From positions 491,482,711 through 491,546,710 of the forward strand of contig VDFB02270651.1 in NCBI GenBank assembly GCA_007258455.2: a stretch of 64,000 nt of DNA, written 5' to 3'. Positions 44,301 through 55,984 of the stretch are shown here, piece after piece. The stretch comes from Sequoia sempervirens. Taxonomy: Eukaryota > Streptophyta > Pinopsida > Cupressales > Cupressaceae. The position numbers and the translations under genes are program-made. The number at the start of each line of letters is the position of its first letter. Within the stretch, counting starts at the first letter, position 1. The notes under the pieces were generated by a model. That model made no database searches. It was not told the DNA's origin and saw only the letters and a list, made by a program, of their open reading frames with translations.

Positions 44301-47078
44301 CTTAAATTATTTTGAAAATGGTTGAGATTAAGGTCTGCAAGAGGACACAAACAAATTTTTGTTGTTTCTCAATAAAAACATAACATAGCAACTCTTGTGT
44401 GACCCGGTGCTAATGCTGGAATTTTTGTAGTATTTTTAAAATCAATCTCTACCGGGTTAGATAATGATGTAGTAAGGATCGATATTTTCTCGATAATTCC
44501 TTTTAATGAATATTTTGATTTTTATTAATTTTCTAAGTGGGCACTCCTAAAAAGCGCACTTTGTTTTTGCTCCCCTAAATTTTTTTGAAACTAATAGATT
44601 TTTTTAAATTGTGAATGAAGTCTAGTTTCTAAAAATGTAATTTATTTCAAATTTTGATGAACGGTTAATTTATAGCTTTAAAAATACCAAACACCGCTTT
44701 TGGAAGAAAAACGTATATACAAACAAAAGAAATTATGGATGAAAGGCTTAACATTAGAAAGTGAAAAAAATTACATCGTTGGAAAGCTAATAAAGAACCT
44801 AACATTACCCATGTGTTTTGATTTCGATATTGAACTGCATGCACCTCGATGGTGAGCACGAACCCGACATGTGAAAATTTGTTGAATTTTAAGACGCCTC
44901 TCGTCTTTGGAATGCCTCCTGTTTCGGGTTGGTATTCCAAGGAAAATACTCAAAGCAAATTTGGTAAAGAAACTATAACTTAACGCTGCTATTTGTTAGT
45001 TTGGCCACAAAGTGCTAATACCATTTCTGCACTTCTACTCCTGGCTGGATATATAATCCTAAAAGAAAGAGAGATAACAAATGAGATCCAAGACAAAAAA
45101 CAACTATTGTTAGAGTATGTCCAAATTTTTTATCCATTCCTCCATGTGAGTCAGATAAATGGATTGATTTTTGTTATTCAGAATTATTGTTGTACAAACC
45201 TTTTCATGATGTGGATAGAGATATTGGTCATGATGATGATTTAATAAGACAAAACTGGGAGTCATTCCATTATAACCCTTGGCATGTGGAATGAATATAA
45301 ATTGAAGAACATGATGAAAACATCAATGATGTTGAAATTGAAGACAATGAAACTCTTCAAAGAAATACTACTGAGCATGAATGGGAAATACTATCTGGAC
45401 TACATCATCGTTAAAATATTCAAGTTTCTTAAATAGATATGTTGGGAAGGAGAGATTTTGATAGACAAGCAGATTGGTGTGATGAATATCGTGGTGTTCA
45501 AAATATATACGAATCAAGCAATCAAATTCATCAATAGCATAAGAGAACATGGATGTCTCATGCATGATGAAATACCACAACCTATGAACTACACAACCCT
45601 TAGTGACAAAAAAAATAAGTCACTCAACATAATCATGAGACACTACCATAATAATCAAAATGCATCACCCTTGTTGATGATAATTCAAGGAACAAAGGGG
45701 ATAAGAAAGTCATATCTAATTGGTGCTATTAGTCAAGCTCTTAAAAATGCAACATATCCTAGTCCTTCTCTTCTATTACTAGCACCAACTGGAGTTGCAG
45801 CATTCAACATAAGAGCATCCACAGTTCATTCAAAACTTTGAATCCCAATTAGAGATTTTGGTCAATTGGAAGGAGCGAGGCTCACAAGTTTTCAAGAAGA
45901 AATAGAAAATATCAAGTACATTCTAATTGATAAAATGAGTTTCATTGGTCAAAACTTGCTAGAAAACATGAATTTTCGGCTCCAACAAGCAATCCCACAA
46001 AATGCAAACTATAACTTTGGAGGTAGATATCTATTTGATTGACCCAATTAATTATTTTATATGGAAATACAAAAAAATCATATAAATGGCAATTGTATAA
46101 CTATAACGTTCTATAGTACTCACAATAATTGTTATCAATTTTCTATCAAGCATATCTATCATTTTCGTTGGAGATTTGGGTCAGTTACCTCCTATTAATG
46201 ATAGACCACCATATGACAGAAACACATGAGCTAAGTTGCTATGGGAAGAATTCAAAACTGTGGTTACTCTGGATAAAATATTTAGACAAGATGGAGAAAA
46301 CATCCATCAACAAATATTTCATCAACTTTTGAAAATTTTGAGAGATGCAAACCCTACAATCGATGATTGGAAATGGCTTATGGCAAGAACCACTATTACA
46401 TTAGATGCAACAAATAATTAGGAGTTTGACAGTGGTGTGCATTTATTCTCAACAAATGAAAATGTTAATAACCATAGCAAGAAAATGTTATACTCATTGA
46501 AGCATCCTATTGCACATAGTGTTGCAATAAAATCAGGAAGTAGCGATGCAGGAGAAGAATGATCAAATGATGAGTTGGATCTAGAATTATTTATATGTAA
46601 AGATGCTAGGGTTATGTTAACCTCAAATCTACTCATACAAGTAGGCCTTTTCAATGGAGCTTTAGGATATATACAAAACATTGTATACAAGCCTGGAACC
46701 AATCCACCAGAACCACCAACATATGTCATGGTTGCATTTGACAGCTATTCAAGAATACCATTTGACGATCATAACCTAAAGATAATTCCAATTACACCAA
46801 TACAGAGGAGCAGGACAATCCAAATTTCGTTAAGATTGGCTTGGGCATTGACAATTCACAAATCATAGGGTTTAACTCTATCAAAAGCTACTATTGATAT
46901 AGGACCAAGAGAAAGAATGAGATTGACATTTTTAGCTATATCCCGTGTAAAATACATCGAAGGATTAAGAATTATGCCACCGTTCACTTATGACCATTAT
47001 GAAAAAATGAAAAATGGTAGACAACTTGCCAAGACAAAGGCTAAGGAAAATAGATTGAAAATATTAGAAGATACTTGA
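41354..47078 (+). pseudogene. Helitron Rep-helicase, right arm (near full length, broken)
   Basis: The frame opens with MVWPRLNF and a Glu/Arg/Gln-rich stretch, then the DUF6570-like Cys pair CDICQECY and LTQVEEMLIARVNPI (41690-41870). The Helitron_like_N region follows (FGWHPRF, RAQNSSAIFVKR, TQCHAELIDMLHQIGSPT; 42545-42810). The HUH region is frameshifted by a 2-bp loss near 43035, so HVHG is read out of frame. YIAKYATK (about 43760) carries the two tyrosines. The PIF1-type helicase (45458-47078) has GTKGIRKS for Walker A, DK for DE in Walker B, GDLGQLPPIND, and HKS-TAG for HKSQG at 46866. An intron-like interruption of about 120 bp follows FGG at 46020. A 926-bp insertion splits the gene at 44119. 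Rolling-circle transposase plus 5'-3' helicase is the family role; this copy is dead. Confidence 0.88.
44119..45045. mobile_element. Unclassified 926-bp insertion present only in the right arm
   Basis: The two arms run together on both sides, and coordinate sums jump by exactly 926 across it (78318 to 79244). It starts near CAAGGGGTAAGTGC and ends near CTACTCCTGG. It contains an inverted pair ACCCGGT / ACCGGGT (about 44403 and 44451). No terminal repeat or target duplication could be fixed, and the minus-strand frame 44665-44940 has no recognised domain. The fully identical arm tract begins at its right edge. Confidence 0.7.
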
Positions 47079-47283
47079 TGTAACATGCATATGTTCTTCA
47101 ATGTTGATTTCATGAGTCTAAAATTTCAAAATGTAATATATGTGTATGATATTTAGTTTTGTGCTACTTTCAATTCTTTTGCTATATAAAAATTCAACAA
47201 ATTATCAATGTTTCCAGTTACTCTTCCATTTTTTTGTTGTGTTTGAAATCTATTGAATACTATTTTCCTTATACGATGATGAT

Positions 47284-48567
47284 GTGGGTATGGATCCTAT
47301 CAACAATCCATATGAGCACCCATTTTTTGGAAAAAATGAACCTCAAACAAGAACCATTCCTATTGCAGCACTCAATCCGTACCAGAATAGATGGTCAATA
47401 AAGGCAAGAGTCACTAGAAATAGTCAACTTCGTCATTTTAACAATGCAAAAGGAGATGGACAAGTTTACTTTTGACTTGGTTGATTCAGATGGTGGTGAA
47501 ATTAGAGTAACATGTTTTAATGCAGTTGTAGAAAATTTTTATGATTGTATTGAAACTGGAAAAGTGTTTCTCATCTCAAAAGGGAGACTCAAACCTGCAC
47601 AAAATAATTTTAGCCAAATAAAAAATGAATGGGAAATCTTATTAGAAACAAATTTGATTGTTGAGTTGTGTTTGGAGGAGGATAGTTGTATACCAAAACA
47701 AAAATTTCATTTTACATCGATAAGAGAAATTGAGAACATGAAAAGCAATTCTTTGGTTGATATTATTGTTGTTGTTCTCTCAATCGACAAACCAAACACC
47801 ATATTCAGAAAGAATTCCACACAAACTCAAAAAAGAACCCTTCAAATGAAAGATATGTTAGGTTGTATGGTGGAATTAACATTGTGGGGTGATTTCTGCA
47901 ATAAGGAAGGTCAACAACTCCAAGAAATGTGAAATGTAGGAACTTTCTCAATTCTTGCTATAAAGGTTGGACGGATTAGTGATTTTGGTGGGAAATCTAT
48001 GGGAACAATTACTACAACCCAACTCCTTATAAATCTAGATCTTCCTCTCTCACACCAATTGAGATTGTGGTTTGATACAAAAGGGAAGAATGTCCATTCT
48101 CATTCTATTACAAAGGAAATCTCATCTACAATAGAAGAAAAAATGTTAAAAAGTATCTCACAAATACAGGATTGAGACCTTGCCAACTCTGGTAAACCTT
48201 ATTGGATAGTGATAAAAGCTACCTTATCTTTCATTAAGGTAAAAAAAAATTGTTATACAGTATGCCCCTTGAAAATTGGAGATAGTCACTACAAAAATAA
48301 GGTAAACACTAATGAAAATGGTTAGTGGTATTGTGGAAGATGTGATAAAACTTTCCCTGAATGTGATTATAAATATATACTTCAATGCAAAGTGCAAGAC
48401 CATACTTCATTCACTTGGATTACAACTTTTGAAGAAGTGTATGTAAGAAATTATGGGTGTTCCAACAAAGAATTGAACATTTTGAAGCATGAAAAAATGA
48501 TGATGTTAAGTTTTCACACATTATACAAAAGGTCATTTTCAATAGATACATATTTAAACTTCAAGTG
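47284..48567 (+). pseudogene. RPA70-like gene of the right-arm Helitron
   Basis: The order is MDPINNPYEHPF, then NRWSIKARVTRNSQLRHFNN, a one-base frameshift near 47450, FDLVDSDGGEIRVTCFNA, LISKGRLKPAQNNFSQ, HFTSIREIENM, VDIIVVVLSIDKP and MLGCMVELTLWGDFC. After a stop at 47930 come GRISDFGGKSMGTITTTQL and the C-terminal zinc-finger OB-fold CPLKIGDSHYKNKV, WYCGRCDKTFPECDYKYILQ. Four cysteines typical of the RPA70 zinc module are kept (about 48263-48365). It ends at TGA 48565-48567. It starts about 200 bp after the helicase stop on the same strand, the usual arrangement in RPA-carrying plant Helitrons. Stops and the frameshift make it a pseudogene. Confidence 0.82.
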
Positions 48568-49060
48568 AAAAAAGAGACTTATATACTTGAACAAAGGATT
48601 AAATGCACAGTCATAAAAATAACAAAGTTTGATTATTCATCCGAGAGCAAAGCTTTATTAGACTCAATTGCAAAGCTATAGGTTTCATAACATTCAAATG
48701 CTTGAATGTATATAATGTTAACAATGTATTCAAACATTTGAAAAAAAAAAGTGGATATATCTAAGTTAGTTAAAGCCATTTTGTCATGATATAATTTCTT
48801 GATGCTGTCAATACTAAATCTAATGATTGGATGAACATTTCTCGGCTTAAATTTATTGTTCTGGTTGATTGTTGTTATAGACACAAGTTGGTATGATTTT
48901 AAATTTGAATGTGTACCCCTATATATGGGAATTGAAATAAACAATGACATAAACTATAATGAAATCATATAGATTGCTTTTCAAATTCATGTTCATGAAA
49001 ATGTAAGCATTTTTCTCAAGTCAATAGACGTCTCGATAAAGATAACTCTTACAGCCATAT
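48568..49060. other. Helitron 3' flank, diverged between arms
   Basis: It aligns with 30190-30676 of the left arm but with many substitutions and indels, unlike its neighbours. No gene is supported: frames such as 48633-48950 exist in both arms but diverge and lack domains. A Helitron 3' CTRR terminus with hairpin was looked for and not found with confidence. Confidence 0.5.
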
Positions 49061-49630
49061 ATATTATTAATTAATATAGCTATGCTAGTTAATTAAATTA
49101 TTAACTATATTTTCATTTGTATTATATATATTGAATTGTTAAAGATGTAAAACTTTTAATACTAAGTATATAGGAAAATGGTTAAAAATTACATATTTTT
49201 CAAAAAAAAAATAGTGTGTAATTTAAAATACAAATTATATAATTCTTATAATATTTATATTATTATTTATTGAATATTTTATAGAATTTAAACTAAAAAA
49301 TTGATTAAAAATTAATTTTATTAATATAAATATATCTAATATAAATTTGAGTTAGAATATTTATTAAAAAAATTATTTCATTACATTTTTTATATAATAA
49401 AATTATTTTTAATATGTTTAAGAATTATTTTATGTTACTTCAAAATTAATTTATTTGTATTTACTAAATATTATTTAATATATATATATATATATATTTA
49501 TATATTTAATAATATTTTTTAAAAATATATATATATTTGTTTAATATATTAATTTTTTTTAATATTATTAATATTTCATAAATAATTTATAAAATATTTT
49601 TTAAATATATTAAACAAAATATATATATAA
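49061..49630. other. AT-rich segment, right arm
   Basis: Mirror of 29620-30190, nearly pure A+T with a TA run near 49480-49500. No gene. Confidence 0.7.
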
Positions 49631-49849
49631 TTTTATATTTAGTTGTATGTGGGCTCGAAAATAAAAATTGTGAGGGCTGTGAATTAGGTTATTTTCTCCA
49701 TGGAAGGCAGGTTGTTGGCGATAGCACAAGATGGGTCCCATCATTTTGACAGTTGACAGACCATTAAAGGCAGGCAGGCCATGGCAGGCCATGGATGGGC
49801 ATACCATTTTGTATGTTGTGTAGCCTACTCCATCAAGTCAAAGAAGATC

Positions 49850-50270
49850 TACAATAGGAGATTAGAAGTTGAGGCTAGCCGCATCTCAGTCGTTCCCCAC
49901 CATCCTGCAATCAAAAATTGTAAGATCACGATATCACGGGCAGGCGCCACGTGTCTCATCTGATGAAGCCAAAGGAACAATGAAATACATCAGCTGGCCT
50001 TAAATACATTAAAAGGCAAGTTACTAAAGTTCTTGTGAGATGCACATGCTTTAAATCAACGCAGATGTTATAATCTTGAGGGAAAAGTTGCTCGACAGTT
50101 AATAAAAAGGATGGCGACCATTTTGAAGGAGCGAGATCACCGATGATAAAGATCAACGGTCACCCACCATCCTGAGATGGTGCTTTGCAGGATTACGATA
50201 TCGTGGGCAACCGCCACATGGATTTCCTTTGCGGCGTATGACATGGTGGGCCTTTATTGCCATGTTGGTG
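49850..50270. promoter_or_regulatory. Two G-box / GATATCG modules upstream of the right-arm family gene
   Basis: Mirror of 28980-29400, reading on the minus strand. The first contains GCGCCACGTGTCTCATC (about 49948-49964) next to GATCACGATATCAC. The second contains GGATTACGATATCGTGGGC (about 50191-50209). A TTAAATACATTAAAAGG word near 50000 could be a TATA region. They lie 500-900 bp upstream of the start codon at 50773. Confidence 0.5.
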
Positions 50271-50772
50271 ATTATGTCAGCCTATTTTCAAGGTGGTCGT
50301 CGATGATTTGATCAAACTGAAGGATCGATGGCTTGAATTTAAATTTGCATCAAATATGGTTGGAGTCATTCATGTAGCGCCCAATTGAGCTTTAATGGAA
50401 AATGATACATTTGTTGGCGTGATTTGATCAACATAAAATCAATTTTCCTGTTTTGTTTGTATCACAAAGCATTTAACTATTTTGCGGAGCAGCTTCAAAG
50501 CTGAAGGTGGAATTGCGAGTTTCTGCAACCAAAATTTGGGGTTTCTGTGAACAAAGCCATGAGTTTATTTTCTATGCTTCCCAGTCATTCTGCGCTTGAA
50601 TTTGGGAAAGGATTGGCTGTGTTTTTCAGTGATTTTGTTGATAAACGTGTTAGGGCTATAGTTTAATTATAGACTGTGAGAAATTGCAGTAATTTGTTTT
50701 GTAATTTCCTATCTTTGGTTAGTCCTAGCTACTTGAAATGTAACATTGTAACGAAGCCCTAGTTTGTCTAAG

Positions 50773-53700
50773 ATGGCACCACCCAAGCAACATTCTGGCC
50801 AAGTTGAATATTTAAAAAGAAACTTGTACGATGATTTCCCGGATCAATTTCCCTTGTTAACGAATGATAGAAAGAAAGGACTGGTTCTGATGTGAGGGAA
50901 AATCCTGGGGGAAGGGTTAGTGTATAATTGCTCCAACATTGCTGATGCTAGGGTTCCCCTCACTGGCTTGGAAATGTTCAGATTTTGGTATGGACAGAGG
51001 AATTTTCCTCACCCCTTTTCAAATGGATGGATGTATGACATGGGGGAGCTAGTGATACCAAATGTGTTTCCTGATGTAGACCTACTTAGGGCAGTGGCCA
51101 CAAGGTATGACCCCGTCACACAGGTAATTAGGGATAATGATGGAAGGGTTTTATTAAACATTAACAAATATGATATCCAATAGATTTTTGACTTGAGTGA
51201 ACCAAGTGAAGACTTGGTTCCTATCAATCTTGAGGAAATGAAGTAGGAATATGCAAATTTTAAGTCTCTTTTTAGAGCTAAGTTGCTTCCACCTCATCTA
51301 GCTAGGGCAGGAGGTTCTAGATTTCATATTAGCCCTAGTGACCAGGAACCTTTTAGATTGAATTGTTTTGCAAACCATTTCCTGGCCACTTTCTATTCAT
51401 TGTGTCATATTTTGGGTTTTAGTCCTGGTGCAGTAATGCTCATTGCATACATGTTCATGGGGGTGCAAATACAACACCCTAACTTCTCTGTGACTTATGA
51501 ATTTGCTTCTTTCTTGGCTAAGAGGATGCATGAGGGGCTGTCTAAACTACAGAAAAATGATACCGGCACTCAATTCTTATGGTATTCTATGTTTATGCAT
51601 ATGTTTCTATTTAAGAATGTTGACTTCTTCTATGAGAAGATGAAATTAAGGCAATTGATTGATGGAGAAAGATTGCCAGTACAGATATGGGCTGCAGATT
51701 TATCTTGTAATAAGGAAAGCACTAGTTATGTGCAATTTGATAATTGTTTTACTTCCAAATTAAGGGCTAGATTGATGGTGAATGTACCTAGGATCCCTGA
51801 GGAATTACATGATTTCCTCAGGCCAAAGGGGGGGAAGCCAAAATTGAAGGTTTTCCATAACTAGGGTGACATTATCCCATACCCAGTTAGCACTGCTTTG
51901 AGAGTATATGGTTTTCAAGGATCCCCTCATATACTACCATACAATGTACCACCAAGAGTGGGTTTTACAGAAGTTATGTGGCAAATAGGTTGTATTCATG
52001 AGGAAAACCTCACTTGAAGGGGTAAGGGAACATTTTTCCCAGATTATACAGTGGTGTTTGATTTTGCATTTTCAAAGGGAGGCTGGATGCATTTTGATAA
52101 ATTCTTTTTTGATTACCATTTGAGATGTAGTCTAAAGTGGCAACATGATCCTGAGGGTTTCTTTTCTCTTTTCAGACAAAGAATAAAAGTTGGAAAATTT
52201 GTGCATGAGTTCAACTTCCCTGAGGACTTGATTAGAAATGAGTTCACCTAAATAGATAGGAGTTGAACAAGGAGAAATGGATAGCTTATAGCAAGCTACT
52301 AGATGTTGTGCATAAAATGGATCCCAAGTATGATCCACTGTTGGAGTTCAGTCCCCACCATAAGAAAAATGATTTTCTGACAGAGAACTTCAAAGATATT
52401 GACACCTTGAGAACCAAGAAGATAAACTTAGAATTGAGTCTGGGTGTACAAGAACAAGGTGCTAGGCCAATTGAAACAAGGCCAGTATACCAGCCTACAG
52501 AAAGGTGGCCCATTTATAGGAGGAAAAAGGATAGTAGCAATGATGAAGAAGAAGTGGATAAAAAAGGAAAGAAAATAATGAAGGTGCCTCCACAACCAAG
52601 TCCAAAATTCAAAGTGTGTAGGGAAATCAAAATCATTGATTTAGAATAATCACTAGAAGATAATCCCTCATCACCACCATCTGAGCCAACCCCTAAGAGG
52701 AAAAGAATTGATCAACCACGGGAGGATTTGATGGATGATATTATTGTTACTGATCAGGACATGCAGGTTGGTATTCCTTCCCCTCCTAGGCTAGCTGAAT
52801 TGGTTTTATCCGATTTAGATATGAAAGGAAAAAGTGTACAAGATGCAAGAATGGAAGCATGCAAGGAGTTTCTAGATGACAATACATTTGTAAAAACTCA
52901 TGTATTCTTGCAATTGGTATGGAGGATGAAATTTGAAGAATATCAAGATAAATGTAGGCAGAGAAGAGAACTAAGGCCTAACAAGTTAGACCAGGAGAAT
53001 GATGAGGAGGTAAAAGTTGAATTAATGGAAGAATTCAAGAACATCACTCCTAAAGAAGGAAGAAAACTAGTGAGTCAGGTTGGTGTATTGATTCTACCTT
53101 AATGGGACATTGTAGATGTAGTAGCCTTTAATGCTATTATGAAGTCCAAGAATCCCTTTCAAGACTTTGAAGAAGAAGTCAAGGCAGCATTGCAAAACTC
53201 TGCCTTCAGTGAGGAATATGAAACTTTGGCAATTTGGGCATTGGCCCCACAAGGGAGAAAACTAGATGTTTTTGATATTAATCCAAATTTCAGAGGAGGA
53301 TTAATAATAAAGAGAGCTTTAGAGAGCTCAACCATCGAGGCCACTAATTTAACTATGAATGTGGCCAAATTGGCCCAAAAGACTGCTAAAAGGGAGGAGG
53401 CTGAAAAGAAAAGCCTAATGGAGAAGTATAACATTTTGATTGAAGAATACAACAATATGCAACAGAGGAATGTTGAGTTGCAAACTGAGGTGGAAAGGTT
53501 CAAGTATAGACAGATTGGGGAGACATCAAGTGCTCTAGGGACCAGTACATTACCTTCCATAGCATGGCCAGTGCCTCCTGCTTCTCCAATTGTTTCCACA
53601 CCAAGGTCTCCTAGTCAGAATCCTGCCCTCACACCTCCTTTAGAACAAATTGATGAAGAAACAAAGTTCTCTGTTGATCCTACGAAGAAGCAGCTCATGC

Positions 53701-54409
53701 AAAAAATTGATGAATTACAAATATCAGTAAAGGTAAGAGAGGAGGGATTTCTTTCAAAGGAAAAGGAGATTGTTACTACTGTCTTGAGGCATTTAAATGA
53801 AAAGGTAGATAGTAAATTGCTATCTATACATTCTTGATATTCTTTGTTGTTGGAAGCAATAAAGAATATTGATAGGGATCAGGAGGTAGTGATACCAATA
53901 ATTGAAAATTGGATCCCTAGGGCCAATGATCTAGATATCATGTATAAAGCCTCAAGGTTTGATATAAATAATAGGCCCCAATCATTAAATCCTACTCATG
54001 TGTTAGTAAAATCATTGCAAGGTTTTTAGACCTTACCAGATGACTTGAGTAGGAAGATTAGGGAGTTGGCGAAGAATTTCAATGATTGGGGTAACACATT
54101 GTTACCTGATATAATTGATGAGCAGGGGAAAATCAGAACACTCCAACAATGGCAGGATCAAGCAAGTAAGGTCATCAATGATCAAATTAAATTAATTTGT
54201 GATGACTCAGATTATGATTTTTGGTGAGTTGTATGGATAAGATTATTAGTACCAACTCATTTTTAGAATCTTTTGAAAGAGATGCAAATTAGGTAGCGGT
54301 AAAATACATGCCTTATAGTACAAAGCTAAATGAGGTGATTAATTTTGACTGGTCGATTGATGAAGAATACCAGAAATGGGTAGCTAAGTATTTGACTGAG
54401 GAAGAGTAA
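50773..54409 (+). pseudogene. Unrecognised protein family, member B-right (broken)
   Basis: From ATG 50773 (MAPPKQ) one frame runs to 52251, then after a one-base shift near 52260 a second frame runs to 54227 and a third to TAA 54407, in total about 1210 codons. Stops are at 50893 (TGA), 51181, 51244 and 51862 (TAG), 52015 (TGA), 52249, 52647 and 53100 (TAA), 53835 (TGA) and 54027 (TAG). Each is one C-to-T step from CGA, CAG or CAA, and repairing none of them is needed to see the family likeness. Parts in order: GLEMFRFWYGQRNF then GELVIPNVFPDVDLLRAVA; LARAGGSRFHISPSD; WYSMFMHMFLF; RVYGFQGSPHILP then FTEVMWQIG; a Lys/Glu-rich acidic linker; a coiled coil at about 53345-53510; a Pro/Ser-rich hinge; a Trp-containing C-terminal helical part. 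No enzyme motif or membrane segment was seen. It may be a retroelement-carried gene or a gymnosperm-specific family; function unknown. Confidence 0.7.
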
Positions 54410-55465
54410 AAGGAATGAGCTGCTAACAGGTGGTAAATTAGATGTTGTGGTTACAACGGTTCCAGTTTTGTGTTGATGACATTCTCAGCATGGGTTTCTT
54501 GTGTTTTTTTGTTATTGCATCAACTTTTCTTAGCTGACATGATGAACAAGAATATTCTCTAGGGTGATTGTTGTTGTAACGATTTTTGGAATATCACCAA
54601 GTGTTCCAATTGGCTGGTGACATGTGTACTTTCTTGCCCGATGCTTGTTTTCTCCTTCATTTTCTATAAGAAGGATTTCAAGGCCAGAAGTACAGGTTAG
54701 CAAGTTAGATAATTTTGGTCGAGTCTAGGTGAAGTTGCAAAGTGAATTGTAAAGATCGACGGTTTTAGAGAAAAATGCAATTTAGGTTTTGAGTTCATGG
54801 GGATTTAATGTTATATAACAGTACTAGCATTTGAGTTGCAGTGATAAATTCAAACTCATGTCTCTCCACTATACATGCATATCTGAACTTTGAATAAATA
54901 AGGGTTGTTTCATTCATCTCACTGTTGTGGTGTGTATGATTCTATTTTAGCTTTAATTCAAGGAATTAATTAAAATGCTTGAATGGGATTATAGGCGGAT
55001 ATGTTTTGTATAAGGATTTGATAAATAGTATTGAGTTAGAATACATATTGATGAGATTCTAATGCAATCTTTTCGAGGATTTCATATGTTATGTGTTAAA
55101 TCTGCCATATATCTTTAGATACTTATGAATTTGACTCTTGCAATGGATATATGGCATTAATCTAAGTTGTAATTGCCTGTATGATTTAGTATTTTTTTGT
55201 CTTTTCCTAGAGCTTTCTACAAATTGCAAATCAATGACTATCTTATATTATGGATTGTGTTGTAATTATCTCATGCTCCAGATAGTTGATATTACTGATG
55301 AACAGCCAATTTAATTTAGTATTATCCTATCATGTTGAGCTATTAAGTGAGATTATCTATTAGTGTTAATGTTGTTTATGATAATGGTGCAGAGGTTGTA
55401 AACACATTAAGGGATCCCCCTCCCGGGTCTTATAGAGCCCGAAGTGTAGGAGGCTTTTTTCAAGT
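54410..55465 (+). other. 3' flank of the right-arm family gene
   Basis: An AATAAATAAGG word (about 54893) could serve poly(A) addition. The part from 54912 to 55464 recurs in the same direction, diverged, at 57248-57812. A short GC-rich patch with CCCTCCCGGGTCTTATAGAGCCC lies at 55420-55440. Confidence 0.6.
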
Positions 55466-55610
55466 CCTTGCGTGGTCGTAGATCAATCATCGTGTGATCT
55501 CAATCATTCCCTGCCATCCTGCGATGACCCCACTAGTTGATCGCAATATCACATGCGAGCACCACGTGTCTCATCCAGTGAAGCCGAAGGAATGAAAAAT
55601 ACTTTGATGC
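55466..55610 (-). promoter_or_regulatory. G-box / GATATCG module downstream of the right-arm family gene
   Basis: Mirror of 23671-23790. It contains CCCTGCCATCCTGCGATG, GATCGCAATATCAC and GCACCACGTGTCTCATCC. Since modules flank the gene on both sides in the same direction, they could be parts of terminal direct repeats of an unrecognised element (inference). Confidence 0.5.
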
Positions 55611-55984
55611 ATCTTTAATACATTATGTCATAGGTTATATTTATTAATTTCTTAATATTAGTTTATAAATTGAACATTAATTATAAATATTTTAAAATAA
55701 ATTAAGTATTTCAATCTAAAATTTTAATATTTGACATTACAAATAAAATTAAACTAAATTCTAATTTTTAAAATCCATAAAATATTTATTATCTATTTAG
55801 TTTTACTAATTATCTAATACAATTAAATTAAACAAAAATATTTATTTTATATTAATTAAAACAATTATTAATTAGAATTTTAGAATAAATTAAGAAATAA
55901 GATCTATATAAAATCAACTTTTCTATTTTTTTTCTTTGTGTCCAAATCATTTCATTTTCTAAAATTATACTAAATTCTAGATAT

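Noticed and set aside
44665..44940. Minus-strand open frame of 91 codons in the insertion
   Set aside because: No domain, overlapping frames of similar length, and no start context; kept only as part of the unclassified insertion.
48568..49100. Helitron 3' terminus (CTAG near 49085)
   Set aside because: A CTAG with nearby AT palindromes is expected by chance here, and no consistent hairpin or AT target could be fixed.
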